Shown one piece after another: positions 8,331-15,984 of a stretch of 31,596 nt of DNA. Under the pieces are notes generated by a model. That model was not told the origin of the DNA. It did no database searches and was given only the letters and a program-made list of their open reading frames with translations. Source of the stretch: Candidatus Schekmanbacteria bacterium RIFCSPLOWO2_02_FULL_38_14 (lineage in GTDB: Bacteria; Schekmanbacteria; GWA2-38-11); contig MGDH01000007.1 of NCBI GenBank assembly GCA_001790855.1, positions 1-31,596 on the forward strand, given 5' to 3'. The first letter of the stretch is position 1. Each line of letters opens with the position of its first letter. The translations under genes were made by a program, and so were the position numbers.

Positions 8331-8400
8331 TCCCAACGGGAGTCGAACCCGTGTTTCTGACGTGAGAGGCCAGTGTCCTAGGCCACTAGACGATGGGACC
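8328..8400 (-). tRNA. tRNA-Glu (anticodon CTC)
   Basis: Reading the minus strand, acceptor GGTCCCA pairs with TGGGACT (one G-U) with discriminator A at 8328. The anticodon stem CTGGC/GTCAG encloses CTCTCAC, giving anticodon CTC. The T-arm ACGGG-TTCGACT-CCCGT is perfect. It has 73 bases without encoded CCA. Confidence 0.95.
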
Positions 8401-8623
8401 AGTTTACAAAATTTTAAATTGTAAATTGCAAAGTTTAAAATGCAAAGTGCAAAATCAAAATTGCAGAATGCAAATTTATGGATGCGATAACAGAAGGATT
8501 TTTTTTTGTCAATTTTTTTGTAAAATGATTACACAGATTTTAGGAAGATTACACAGATTTTTGCGGGCTAAATTTTAAATAGAATTAGTAGAGAGTAGTT
8601 AGTCATAAGTTATAGGTTATAAG
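8401..8623. repeat. Degenerate short direct repeats, non-coding
   Basis: The stretch contains drifting copies of words such as AAATTGCAAA and AAAATGCAAAGTGCAAAAT (8405-8475), and the 15-mer GATTACACAGATTTT repeated at 8527-8541 and 8547-8561. It ends with TTATAAGT-type tandem words (8595-8625). No gene or RNA was seen. Similar TTATAAGT words recur at 9162-9200 and CTTATAGC words at 9310-9335, around the oxidase-like gene and tRNA-Gln. Confidence 0.6.
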
Positions 8624-9151
8624 TCAGTCTTTAAACCATGTTATTCCTCGATATCCATTCCGCGTATCCCTGTATTTAATCTTTTCCGGTTCGATGACAA
8701 TTATTTTAAAATTGATATCAGGCGGGAATCTTGTCTCATCAATTCCGAGTTTCTTTACAGTTGCTTTAAATTCATCACGTTCTTTAAAGCGTGCGTAAAT
8801 CTTTGCCTTTCCCCAGATTTGCAAACCTCTTGCACCGAAAAAGTTTTCCTTTGGGTTATAAGGAGAGGCAATTGACACAGCCACATTGGGGTTTTCCCTG
8901 ATAAAAGCAATCTTTGCCCCACCTTCAGAAAAAACATATAGATTTAGCCCCTTATGCTTGTATTCAAGAGGAGTGCATCTTGGGATATTGTTGCGTGAAG
9001 TTGCAAGATGAAGCACATTGTTTTCAGAGATGAATTCAGTTATGGCTTTTTCTGCTGATTCCGGTGTCAGGTTTTCTTTAAGCTTAATGCCTGCATTATC
9101 AAGCGCTTTTTTTAGCCTGTCGGAAGTCCTTGTAACTGTAATTCTTGCCAT
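8624..9151 (-). CDS. Pyridoxamine 5'-phosphate oxidase-like flavin-binding protein
   Basis: A 175-residue protein of the FMN-binding split-barrel superfamily. After a helical N-terminus (residues 1-45) come strands with the family signature: NVLHLATSRNNIPRCTPLEY (about 44-63), YVFSEGGAKIAFIRENPNVAVSI (about 72-94) and GLQIWGKAKIY. The KI-x-FIRENPNVAVSI pattern is the usual cofactor-proximal helix-strand in this superfamily. Such proteins bind FMN, F420 or heme; the true reaction is unknown, and it should not be called PdxH, which is longer and has different substrate residues. The ribosome site is weak (AAGAA). It is a lone gene between two minus-strand tRNA genes and flanked by TTATAAGT-type repeats. 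Confidence 0.82.
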   Translation of the reverse strand: MARITVTRTSDRLKKALDNAGIKLKENLTPESAEKAITEFISENNVLHLATSRNNIPRCTPLEYKHKGLNLYVFSEGGAKIAFIRENPNVAVSIASPYNPKENFFGARGLQIWGKAKIYARFKERDEFKATVKKLGIDETRFPPDINFKIIVIEPEKIKYRDTRNGYRGITWFKD

Positions 9152-9208
9152 ACAGCGTTCTTATAAAAGTTATAAGTTGTAAGTAATAAGTTATTGGTTA
9201 GTTTGTAA

Positions 9209-9279
9209 CTGGGGGACTAGGATTCGAACCTAGATAGACAGAGTCAGAGTCTGCCGTCCTGCCGTTAGACGATCCCCCA
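9209..9279 (-). tRNA. tRNA-Gln (anticodon CTG)
   Basis: Minus strand: acceptor TGGGGGA (9279-9273) pairs with TCCCCCA, discriminator G at 9209. The anticodon stem GCAGA/TCTGT encloses CTCTGAC, giving anticodon CTG. The T-arm CTAGG-TTCGAAT-CCTAG is perfect. The unpaired-type U1-A72 start is characteristic of glutamine tRNAs. CCA is not encoded. Confidence 0.94.
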
Positions 9280-9584
9280 AGAAAAAATTATCGTGATATT
9301 TTTTTCACTTATAGCTTATGGCTTATAGCTTAAAGCTTTTGTGTTGGAGAAAATACCTGAATAAAAACATGCTGTCAAATGGAAAAAATTTTAGGCTAAA
9401 ATCTTAGTTGCCATTTTAGTGTAAGATTAGTATTAGCAATAAGAAATTTTTAGATTTCTTTTTATTGTTTTGAATTTAGGTAATTTGAATTTTGAATTTG
9501 TTTACCTGCCTGACGGCAGGCAGGGGATTTAGATATTAGGATTTAGAATTTTGCCTTTTAAAATTACTAGCAGGAGATATTAAA
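9280..9584. other. Non-coding gap upstream of flavoenzyme
   Basis: No gene is seen in these 305 bases. They hold CTTATAGC-type degenerate repeats (9310-9335), a weak AT hairpin followed by T residues (AAGAAAT at 9441 with ATTTCTT at 9454-9460), and the 20-bp palindromic repeat at 9505-9524. A clear ribosome site (AGGAGA) precedes the next gene. Confidence 0.6.
9505..9524 (+). repeat. 20-bp palindromic dispersed repeat, copy 1
   Basis: CCTGCCTGACGGCAGGCAGG forms a near-perfect hairpin. Its exact reverse complement lies at 10977-10996, beyond the flavoenzyme gene, so the pair brackets that gene in inverted orientation. GC-rich against an AT-rich background. Confidence 0.85.
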
Positions 9585-10910
9585 ATGAACTGTGATGTTG
9601 TAGTCGTTGGCGCTGGACCTTCCGGTCTTTCAGCAGCAAGGGCGCTTGGGCGGAAAAACCTTAATGTAATTGTGGTTGATAGAAAGGCATTTGCCAGAGA
9701 CATAAACATTGGCATCATGGAGATGCTTTCACTCCAGCCAAACAAGATTGATGTTACAGATGAGAAAATAGTTTTCAAGGAGAGTGATTTTGAACTAAAC
9801 CGCAAAAAAGCTGTGAGAAGCGAAATTTACGGTTTTGCAGCTTTTTCTCCCTGTCTTAATTCCCTTGCAATGGTATCAGAATTCCCGACAAATTTTTCTG
9901 TAGATTACAAGTACTGGATAGAGAAATTAGAAGAAGAAGCCCTGCAGGCAGGAGCAAAGATTTTTTGCAGGGTTGAAGTCACAGGTTTGATTTTTGATAA
10001 AGAAAGAGTAGCAGGAATAAAATGTGTTGATGAGAAGGGAAAGGAATTTGCAATCAGGGCAAATATCACGATAGGTGCTGACGGCATAAGGTCTAAGGTC
10101 TCAAGATTTTCAGGGTTTAAAAAGGAGAGATGGGGGATACACAGAATTATTGGATGCAGGATTAAAAACTTTGATATTAGGTTAACTAAAGCTGGCAGGG
10201 GGTTTAACCCTGTATATCATAATATGTACCTTGGAAGCAGGTTTGTTGGTCCAAACACTCTTGGAATCAGCGCATATCTTGGCGAGAATGAGATTTATAT
10301 TATTAATGTTATCCAGACAAATGATATTTATGAGAAGCCAGAAATATCTCCAAAGGACTCATTAAACAAGTTTATCTTATTTTTAAAAAACCATCCTCAC
10401 TGTTCAGAAGCTTACAGGAAGGCAACAAGGGAAAAGAAGTTCTGCTTTTTACTTCCTGTGGATTCTCCTGTTGCAAAACCTTTTGAAAAAAGCGGTGTTT
10501 TCCTGATTGGAGATGCTGCGTTTACAATTGAAACCCAGTGGACAGGAGCAATGGCTGTTGCAACTGAGGCTTCAAAATCTATTTTTAATGTATTGAACAA
10601 TGAGAGAAGAACTGATGAATATTTTTCAGAATATGAAAAGTGGTGGGCAAGGTTTGTAAAAAATGCAAAAAGGCAGTTTGACTTTACAACATTTATGCAT
10701 TCGCTTGATGATGAAGAGCTTGATGAATTTATGGGGCTTTTTGAGGAGGAGATAAAGCTTGAGCATCTGGCAGGCACTGATGATGAGTTCGGAACTCCAA
10801 ATGAGTTTATAATACGGGTAAACGAGAAATTGTCAAGAACTAACCCTGATGAAATAAAATCTCCAAAGATAAAAATGGTTGTGAAAATGATACAGGGACA
10901 GAATGGATAA
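9585..10910 (+). CDS. Geranylgeranyl reductase family flavoprotein
   Basis: A 441-residue FAD-dependent oxidoreductase. The N-terminus has the dinucleotide-binding motif VVVGAGPSGLSAARALG (GxGxxG at residues 9-14), and VVDRK ends the second strand. The second FAD motif is IGADGIRSKVSRFSG (about residues 163-177), and the third is FLIGDAAFTIETQWTGAM (about 305-322). This order is shared by geranylgeranyl reductases, archaeal digeranylgeranyl-lipid reductases and FixC. Such enzymes saturate isoprenoid chains (quinone tails, lipids, polyprenyl phosphates) with electrons from ferredoxin or NAD(P)H. A tiny ferredoxin gene follows, which supports ferredoxin as the donor. AGGAGA is spaced correctly before the ATG. 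The exact substrate is not known; a FixC-like dehydrogenase role is less likely without FixAB nearby. Confidence 0.85.
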   Translation: MNCDVVVVGAGPSGLSAARALGRKNLNVIVVDRKAFARDINIGIMEMLSLQPNKIDVTDEKIVFKESDFELNRKKAVRSEIYGFAAFSPCLNSLAMVSEFPTNFSVDYKYWIEKLEEEALQAGAKIFCRVEVTGLIFDKERVAGIKCVDEKGKEFAIRANITIGADGIRSKVSRFSGFKKERWGIHRIIGCRIKNFDIRLTKAGRGFNPVYHNMYLGSRFVGPNTLGISAYLGENEIYIINVIQTNDIYEKPEISPKDSLNKFILFLKNHPHCSEAYRKATREKKFCFLLPVDSPVAKPFEKSGVFLIGDAAFTIETQWTGAMAVATEASKSIFNVLNNERRTDEYFSEYEKWWARFVKNAKRQFDFTTFMHSLDDEELDEFMGLFEEEIKLEHLAGTDDEFGTPNEFIIRVNEKLSRTNPDEIKSPKIKMVVKMIQGQNG

Positions 10911-10976
10911 ATAAATGCCAAAGCTCAAACGACTAAAACATTTGATTTTTGGATTTTGACATTCATTTGACATTTG

Positions 10977-10996
10977 CCTGCCTGCCGTCAGGCAGG
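10977..10996 (-). repeat. 20-bp palindromic dispersed repeat, copy 2
   Basis: CCTGCCTGCCGTCAGGCAGG is the exact reverse complement of the copy at 9505-9524. It lies between the flavoenzyme and its ferredoxin gene. It may act as a weak transcript-end hairpin or be a mobile palindromic unit. Confidence 0.85.
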
Positions 10997-11055
10997 GGTT
11001 TTGAAATTTGAACTTGTGATTATCTGCCAAAAGAAATTCATAAGGAGAGCAAAGA

Positions 11056-11229
11056 TTGTTTTTAAAAATCCAATTAAATGAGTGCACAAGATGTTGCAGT
11101 TGTGTTGATATGTGTGATGAAAATGCCCTGAGGTTAATTAAAGACGAAATAAAGGTTGATGATTTGCTATGTACGAGGTGCGGTGTGTGTGTTGAGGTCT
11201 GCCCCTTAGAACTGATAACAATGGAATAG
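11056..11229 (+). CDS. Two-cluster [4Fe-4S] ferredoxin, 57 residues
   Basis: A TTG start at 11056 follows AAGGAGA (11042-11048) at good spacing. The 57-residue product has two complete cluster motifs. The first is C10-x2-C13-x2-C16-x3-C20 (within ECTRCCSCVDMC); the second is C39-x2-C42-x2-C45-x3-C49-P (within LCTRCGVCVEVCP). Clostridial-type ferredoxins carry two [4Fe-4S] clusters at this size. It lies downstream of the geranylgeranyl-reductase-like gene on the same strand, 145 bp away, and is likely its electron donor. It is too short for most automatic gene callers and lacks an ATG, so it can be missed. Confidence 0.88.
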   Translation: MFLKIQLNECTRCCSCVDMCDENALRLIKDEIKVDDLLCTRCGVCVEVCPLELITME

Positions 11230-11245
11230 TATTAATTTTGATCCC

Positions 11246-11266
11246 CCCACTTTTTTAAAAAATGGG
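11246..11266 (+). terminator. Hairpin after ferredoxin gene
   Basis: CCCACTTTTTT pairs with AAAAAATGGG with a single bulged C, 17 bases beyond the ferredoxin stop. It has no downstream T-run on the plus strand, so it may be a weak terminator or simply a palindrome. Confidence 0.35.
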
Positions 11267-11316
11267 AGATAATTGCTAAGTCACTTGCACAGTTATATTT
11301 TTCAAAAATCTTACTT

Positions 11317-11332
11317 TATGATTTATATCATA
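11317..11332 (+). promoter_or_regulatory. CRP/FNR-family operator upstream of hcp
   Basis: TATGATTTATATCATA has the ATGAT-N4-ATCAT layout of FNR, DNR and HcpR sites (consensus TTGAT-N4-ATCAA), differing at the outer base of each half. Its centre (11324.5) lies 41.5 bases before the start predicted from the extended -10 at 11351-11359, the classic position for activation by CRP/FNR proteins. The Hcp gene begins at 11423. No regulator gene is in the window. Confidence 0.65.
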
Positions 11333-11350
11333 GCGACATATTTTCAGAAA

Positions 11351-11359
11351 TGCGATAAT
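11351..11359 (+). promoter_or_regulatory. Extended -10 promoter element for hcp
   Basis: TGCGATAAT is an extended -10 (TGn followed by GATAAT). No good -35 box is present, as expected when an activator sits at -41.5. Predicted start near 11366, giving a leader of about 57 bases. Confidence 0.55.
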
Positions 11360-11422
11360 GACCTTAACGTTATGGATAGTTTTTAATTAAAATTAACCTA
11401 AAAATTGAAAAGGAGGAAAACA

Positions 11423-12706
11423 ATGTTTTGTTATCAATGTGAACAGACCCCGACGGGAGGCTGCACAAAAATAGGGGTATGCGGCAAGAATGAAGATGTT
11501 GCGAGTCTTCAGGATACGCTGTTATTCGGACTGAAAGGCATTGCTGCCTACGGATTCCATGCAAGGGAGCTTGGTGCATCTGACCCGGAGATTGATTCTT
11601 TTATGTATGAAGCCCTTTTTTCCACAGTAACAAATGTGGACTTTGATGCAGGACGTTTTGTAAAGCTGGTTTTAAAATGTGGTGAAATGAATCTTAAGGT
11701 AATGAAACTTCTTGATGAAGCCCATACAAAACGTTTCGGCAATCCTGTCCCCACAGAGGTTACAGTGGGTACAAAGAAAGGAAAGGGAATTGTTGTAACA
11801 GGACACGATTTGCTTGACCTTTATGAGTTGCTGAAGCAGACAGAAGGGAAGGGTATTAATGTTTATACCCATAGCGAAATGCTCCCTGCGCACGGATATC
11901 CTGAACTCAAGAAGTTTAAGCATCTTGCAGGAAATTATGGAGGGACTTGGCATTCCCAGAAGGATGAATTTGAGAAATTCTCCGGTGCCATTCTTGGGAC
12001 CACTAACTGTGTCATGCCGCCTAAAGAATCCTATAAAGACAGGTTCTTTACCTGCGGCATAACAGGGCTTGACGGAGTAAAGCATATTGAAGGGAGAAAC
12101 TTTAAGGCTGTTATAGATAAAGCCCTTTCTCTTCCAGAGCTTCCGGAAGCGCCGGGAAAGAAGATTATGACAGGTTTCCATCACACGGCAATTCTTGGTA
12201 TTGCTGATAAGGTAATAGGTGCAGTAAAAGCAGGAAAAATAAAACGCTTTTTCTTAATAGGCGGATGCGATGCTCCGGGCAAGGGTGGCGAATATTTCAC
12301 TGAGTTTGCAAAGCTTGTTCCAAAGGATTGCGTTATACTGACCCTTGCATGCGGGAAGTACCGTATAAACAATATAGACTATGGAAACATTGATGGTATT
12401 CCAAGACTAATTGATATTGGTCAGTGCAACAATTCATATTCAGCCGTACAGGTTGCTGTTGCACTTGCAGGTGCTTTCAACTGCGGCGTAAATGACCTTC
12501 CGTTGTCCCTTGTGCTGTCATGGTTTGAGCAGAAGGCTGTTGCAATCCTTCTCTCTCTGCTGAATTTGGGGATAAAGAATATATATGTAGGTCCAAAGCC
12601 TCCTGCGTTTATAACACCGGGGGTATTCAAGGTGTTGCAGGATAATTTCAATCTCCAACTCGTATCATCTCCTGAAAAGGATATGAAGGCGATATTGGGG
12701 AAATAA
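11423..12706 (+). CDS. hcp: Hybrid-cluster protein / hydroxylamine reductase (short form)
   Basis: A 427-residue protein started at the ATG at 11423 (MFCYQCEQ), behind AAGGAGGAAAACA; the open frame runs six codons further upstream from a TTG. The N-terminal cluster cysteines are C3, C6, C14 and C20. The hybrid-cluster ligands are all recognisable: His in TGHDLLDL, Glu in THSEMLPAHGYP, Cys in GTTNCVMPP, Cys in LIGGCDAPG (the persulfide position), Cys in TLACGKYR, Cys in DIGQCNNSY, and Glu in LSWFEQKAV. It is about 100-120 residues shorter than the usual 530-550-residue class I/II Hcp, lacking one helical bundle near the N-terminus, as in short class III members. Hcp reduces hydroxylamine in vitro and acts as a nitric-oxide reductase in vivo. 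The upstream CRP/FNR-type site fits nitrosative control. Confidence 0.93.
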   Translation: MFCYQCEQTPTGGCTKIGVCGKNEDVASLQDTLLFGLKGIAAYGFHARELGASDPEIDSFMYEALFSTVTNVDFDAGRFVKLVLKCGEMNLKVMKLLDEAHTKRFGNPVPTEVTVGTKKGKGIVVTGHDLLDLYELLKQTEGKGINVYTHSEMLPAHGYPELKKFKHLAGNYGGTWHSQKDEFEKFSGAILGTTNCVMPPKESYKDRFFTCGITGLDGVKHIEGRNFKAVIDKALSLPELPEAPGKKIMTGFHHTAILGIADKVIGAVKAGKIKRFFLIGGCDAPGKGGEYFTEFAKLVPKDCVILTLACGKYRINNIDYGNIDGIPRLIDIGQCNNSYSAVQVAVALAGAFNCGVNDLPLSLVLSWFEQKAVAILLSLLNLGIKNIYVGPKPPAFITPGVFKVLQDNFNLQLVSSPEKDMKAILGK

Positions 12707-12730
12707 TCAAAATGAAGACCAATTCTTTAA

Positions 12731-12765
12731 CCTTGCCCTTCCTTTATAAAACAGGGAGGGCAGGG
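12731..12765. terminator. Hairpin between convergent hcp and ROK genes
   Basis: CCTTGCCCTTCCT (12731-12743) pairs with AGGGAGGGCAGGG (12753-12765) through 13 positions, allowing G-U pairs, with a 9-base loop. It lies between two genes that converge, as expected of a bidirectional terminator. The downstream T-tract is poor on either strand, so this is moderate evidence. Confidence 0.5.
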
Positions 12766-12845
12766 TGATTTCTAATAAACCTGTCAAGATAGTTACTTCC
12801 TTAATTAAGTTATCCTTTCAAAGCCAATCTCGAATTTAACTGATA

Positions 12846-13802
12846 TCATAAACTTTTAGATTTCAAAATCAAAGCCCCTGCGCCTATGAGGCTTGAGTTG
12901 TATCCGAGCTGCGGGCTTACAAGTCTTATATTGCGGTGCTGGTATTCATAGACGTAGTGTTTTAAGTTTTCTTCTATGAGTTTAAAAAGAATCTCATTAT
13001 TTACCATCACGCCACCTCCTATTACCAGAAGGTCAATGTCTGCAAGGTTTACAACATAGGACAGAGCCTTGCTGATGTGTCCTGAAACTTCTTTAAGAAG
13101 AGAAAAGGCTTCTTTGTCATTATTGCTGGCAGCCCTGACAACTGTTTCCGCAGTTATCTCCTCAGGCTTTATCTCAGAATTTATTTTTAAAAATTTCCTG
13201 CCTTCAGAAATCCGTTTTCTTGCAAGGTTTGCAATAGCAGTACCTGATGCAAGGGCTTCAAGACACCCCTTTCTTCCGCAGGTGCAGTCAGGGCCATTAT
13301 CATCTATAATCATATGCCCGATTTCTCCTGCAAGCCCGCGGTTACCAAGAAGAAGATTTCCGTTGACTACAAGCGCGCCTCCGATTCCTGTGCTAATGGT
13401 TATCCAGAAAAAGCTGTTCTCATTTTTTCCGTGACCAAAGTGAAGTTCTCCAATGGCAGCAGCATTAACATCATTTGCGACCTTCACAGGTATTGAAAAT
13501 TTATCTTTTAATAACCTTTTAACCGGAATATTTCTGAGGTTCCAGTTTGGGGCATAAAGGAGGACGCCGTTTTTTTCATCAACTATTCCCGGTGCTGCAA
13601 CACCGATTCCGCTTATCTCTTTCATGTCAACCCCTGCATCGGCAATTGCGCTGTCAATGGTTTCAAATGTAAGGTTCATTATATCGTCTATTCTTTTTGA
13701 GGCAGGTGTGCGTTTTTTCAGCGAGTGTATGATTTTTCCATCATCATTAATCAAGCCAATCAGAATTTTTGTCCCTCCTAAGTCTATCCCAATTGAAAGC
13801 AT
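12846..13802 (-). CDS. ROK family sugar kinase (glucokinase-like)
   Basis: A 318-residue protein. I place the start at the ATG at 13802 (MLSIGIDLGG) because AAAGGAG precedes it; an open frame extends 13 codons upstream without a site. The first phosphate motif is DLGGTK (residues 7-12), and the catalytic aspartate is D111 in VANDVNAAA. The ROK zinc site is complete: H163 in EIGHM plus C173, C175 and C180 in CTCGRKGC, followed by the LEALASG signature. ROK proteins include glucokinases, N-acetylmannosamine and fructose kinases, and regulators. There is no N-terminal helix-turn-helix here, so it is a kinase rather than a NagC/XylR-type repressor. Glucose is the most likely substrate but is not proven. 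It is monocistronic and convergent with hcp. Confidence 0.9.
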   Translation of the reverse strand: MLSIGIDLGGTKILIGLINDDGKIIHSLKKRTPASKRIDDIMNLTFETIDSAIADAGVDMKEISGIGVAAPGIVDEKNGVLLYAPNWNLRNIPVKRLLKDKFSIPVKVANDVNAAAIGELHFGHGKNENSFFWITISTGIGGALVVNGNLLLGNRGLAGEIGHMIIDDNGPDCTCGRKGCLEALASGTAIANLARKRISEGRKFLKINSEIKPEEITAETVVRAASNNDKEAFSLLKEVSGHISKALSYVVNLADIDLLVIGGGVMVNNEILFKLIEENLKHYVYEYQHRNIRLVSPQLGYNSSLIGAGALILKSKSL

Positions 13803-13983
13803 TTTTTCTCCTTTTACATTTACTTTACATTTTAGTAACAATTATTTACAGACTTTTTAAATTAATTTAAATATAACAAACCATTATATTAAAAACAATT
13901 TTTTAAGGAGGTGAAGAAAATCAGTTAATCTAATATGTCTTAGCATTTAAACTCAATTTCTAATTTTAAAGGAGGAACCTATA

Positions 13984-15147
13984 GTGTTCAAAAAAAATAT
14001 TAAATTAATTTTAATGCTCATGGCAATCGGAGTATTTGCAACCTTTTTAATAAGTATTTTATCCTCATTTGCCGGAGAAGAAGAAACCAGCCACGACATG
14101 TCTGCTATGCAGCAAGGGACCATGGCAACCCAGGGAACAACTCAGGGTAAGACTCCTGAAGCAGTACAGGGAACAGATAACAAGCAGGCAATGCCGCCGG
14201 GTATGACTCATGATTCCGGGAGCCATGCAAAACACTCAGGGCATTCATGGGAAGATATGAAGAAGTGGCCCGGTATGGAGAACAGGACAAAAGAAGAACT
14301 TGATGCAATGATGATGATGATGGCTCCTGACCACGAAGTTTATGTAAGCAGCAAGGATCTCAAGAAAGATGTTGGAGTTATTGTAATTGCTCATGGCGGA
14401 ACCAAAGTATGGAATGATTCGCTTGCAAAATCTTTAGCGAAGATTTCCAACACATTTCCAACAACCGTTGCATTTGGAATGGCAATGGGAAATTCTTCAC
14501 ACATTCAGGAAGGAATTAATCATTTAGAAGAGGCAGGTGCAAAGACAATTGTAGTTGTAATGGCATTTTTCAACGAGTACAATGAAGTTGCAGACCAGAT
14601 AAAATATATTTTCGGGCTTTCAGATAAACCGGAGTGGCCTCCTGTTGAAAGGGTGAAATCAAAGGCAAAAATAGTATTTGCTCACTATATGGATGACAAT
14701 CCTCTTCTTGCAGAGATTTTAACAGACCATGCAAAGGCAATAAGCTCTAACCCTAAAAAAGAGACAGTCATAATAGTTGGTCATGGCCCTGTTAACCCTG
14801 ATTACAACAAAAGAAATATTGGAGTAATGAAAAAAATAGCTAAAGAGGTGAAGGCTTCAGGCGGGTTTAATGATGTGAAGGCATGGAACCTTCAGGATGA
14901 TGCTCCAAAAAATATAAGAGATGCAAATGTTGAAAAAATCAGAGGAATGATAGGAGAAGCAACCAAAGCTGGTAACAAGGTTCTCATTGTAGGAATGCTG
15001 ATTTCAAGCAGAGGAATCCAGCATAAACTGAAAACTGACTTCAAGGATCTTGAATATAAATTTAACGAAGAAGGCGTTGTTAAGCATGAGAATTTTGGAC
15101 TGTGGGTTGGAGAAGCAGTAAGAAAAGTGATTATAAAAGAAGAGTAG
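13984..15147 (+). CDS. Exported CbiX-like chelatase with Met/His-rich N-terminus
   Basis: A 387-residue protein starting at GTG (13984), eight bases after GGAGG. A hydrophobic segment at about residues 7-30 ending LSSFAGEEE is a signal peptide or anchor, so the protein works in the periplasm. Residues 34-120 form a low-complexity, Met/His/Gln-rich segment (for example HAKHSGHSWEDMKK and five consecutive Met at 109-113), resembling metal-binding linkers. Residues 128-385 form a two-lobed CbiX/sirohydrochlorin-chelatase domain with H137 in VIVIAHGG and H267 in VIIVGHGPVN. CbiX/CbiK insert cobalt, or related enzymes insert iron or nickel, into sirohydrochlorin-type tetrapyrroles. Periplasmic versions such as CbiK(P) of Desulfovibrio are known. 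No cobalamin or heme genes are adjacent; a two-component system follows. Metal and substrate are unknown. Confidence 0.82.
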   Translation: MFKKNIKLILMLMAIGVFATFLISILSSFAGEEETSHDMSAMQQGTMATQGTTQGKTPEAVQGTDNKQAMPPGMTHDSGSHAKHSGHSWEDMKKWPGMENRTKEELDAMMMMMAPDHEVYVSSKDLKKDVGVIVIAHGGTKVWNDSLAKSLAKISNTFPTTVAFGMAMGNSSHIQEGINHLEEAGAKTIVVVMAFFNEYNEVADQIKYIFGLSDKPEWPPVERVKSKAKIVFAHYMDDNPLLAEILTDHAKAISSNPKKETVIIVGHGPVNPDYNKRNIGVMKKIAKEVKASGGFNDVKAWNLQDDAPKNIRDANVEKIRGMIGEATKAGNKVLIVGMLISSRGIQHKLKTDFKDLEYKFNEEGVVKHENFGLWVGEAVRKVIIKEE

Positions 15148-15160
15148 GGATAACAAGTTA

Positions 15161-15256
15161 GGATTCAAGGATTCGAGTGGTCAAGGGTTCAGGTGAGAAA
15201 TTTGTATTGTTGTTTTGTTTTTATATTTTCACTAGAACCCTTGAATCCTTTAACCC
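15161..15256. repeat. Inverted repeat with hairpin downstream of chelatase
   Basis: TCAAGGGTTCAGGTGA (15181) pairs with a complementary arm ending at 15244 (TTTTCACTAGAACCCTTGA), with a T-rich loop. Flanking copies of GGATTCAAGGATTC (15161) and the reverse-complementary GAATCCTTTAACCC extend the structure. The same words make up the repeat at 30368-30476, so this is a dispersed element that may also terminate the chelatase transcript. Confidence 0.65.
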
Positions 15257-15282
15257 TTTTCTAAAATAAGTGGATATTTATT

Positions 15283-15984
15283 ATGGCAAATATCAAGGTA
15301 CTCATAATAGATGATGACAAGAAGCTGGTAGGAATGATTAAAAACTATCTTGAAAAAGATGGTTATGAAATAATTGCTGCTTTTGATGGAGCAGAAGGAA
15401 TAGAGAAAACCGAGAGTCATCGCCCGGACCTTGTCATTCTTGATTTAATGCTTCCGAAACTTGACGGACTCGAGGTTTGCAAACTTATAAGGAAAGAATC
15501 CTCAATGCCTATTCTGATGCTTTCGGCTAAGGGAGAAGAAGCAGATATTGTTGTAGGTCTTGAGCTTGGCGCAGATGATTATTTGAGCAAGCCATTCAGC
15601 CTAAGAGAACTTTCTGCGCGTGTAAAAGCAATCCTGAGAAGGGTTTCAAAACTTAAAGAAGACGAAAAGAGTAAAAAGAAAATTCTGAAATATAAGATTT
15701 TACAGATAGATTTTCAAAAACACGAAGTTACAATAAATGGTGAAAAAACTGAGTTGACTGCTACTGAGTTTGCTCTTCTGGAAATGCTTGCAACCAACCC
15801 CGGAAGGGTTTTTACGAGAGACCAGTTGCTTGACGGAGTAAGGGGCAGAGAGCTTACTCCCTTTGACAGGTCAATTGACATTCATATCAGCCACCTCAGA
15901 CAGAAGATTGAACCTGATCCCAAAGAACCAACATATATAAAAACAGTCTGGGGTGTGGGGTATAAATTTGAAGATGAAGAATAA
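15283..15984 (+). CDS. OmpR/PhoB-family response regulator
   Basis: A 233-residue two-domain regulator. The receiver domain (about residues 4-116) has the acidic pocket D10-D12, phospho-acceptor D54 in LVILDLMLPKLDG, a conserved S in LMLSAKGEEAD and the lysine in DDYLSKPFS. The C-terminal winged helix (about 135-230) carries the trans-regulatory signature: LTATEFALLEMLATNPG, the GRVFTRDQLLD helix, RSIDIHISHLRQKIEPDP and VWGVGYKF. It overlaps the sensor kinase gene by one base (TAATG), so the pair is co-transcribed. The chelatase gene lies 135 bp upstream with an inverted repeat between, so co-regulation is possible but not certain. DNA targets are unknown. Confidence 0.95.
   Translation: MANIKVLIIDDDKKLVGMIKNYLEKDGYEIIAAFDGAEGIEKTESHRPDLVILDLMLPKLDGLEVCKLIRKESSMPILMLSAKGEEADIVVGLELGADDYLSKPFSLRELSARVKAILRRVSKLKEDEKSKKKILKYKILQIDFQKHEVTINGEKTELTATEFALLEMLATNPGRVFTRDQLLDGVRGRELTPFDRSIDIHISHLRQKIEPDPKEPTYIKTVWGVGYKFEDEE

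Noticed and set aside
8401-8623. Possible CRISPR array from recurring short words
   Set aside because: The words drift in sequence and spacing, the units are under 20 bases and no unique spacers or cas genes are present.
10412-10921. A serine-rich 169-codon minus-strand frame over the flavoenzyme
   Set aside because: It is a shadow of the flavoenzyme coding sequence (AAA/GAA codons read backwards give Phe/Ser) and has no start signals.
11405-11422. Upstream in-frame TTG start for Hcp
   Set aside because: The extra codons are the ribosome-binding site itself (AAGGAGG), and Hcp proteins begin MFCxQC.
13904-13929. A second AAGGAGG followed by GTGAAGAAAATC upstream of the chelatase, possibly a leader peptide
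   Set aside because: The frame is only five codons, the GTG touches the Shine-Dalgarno bases with no spacer, and the true start has its own GGAGG at 13971.
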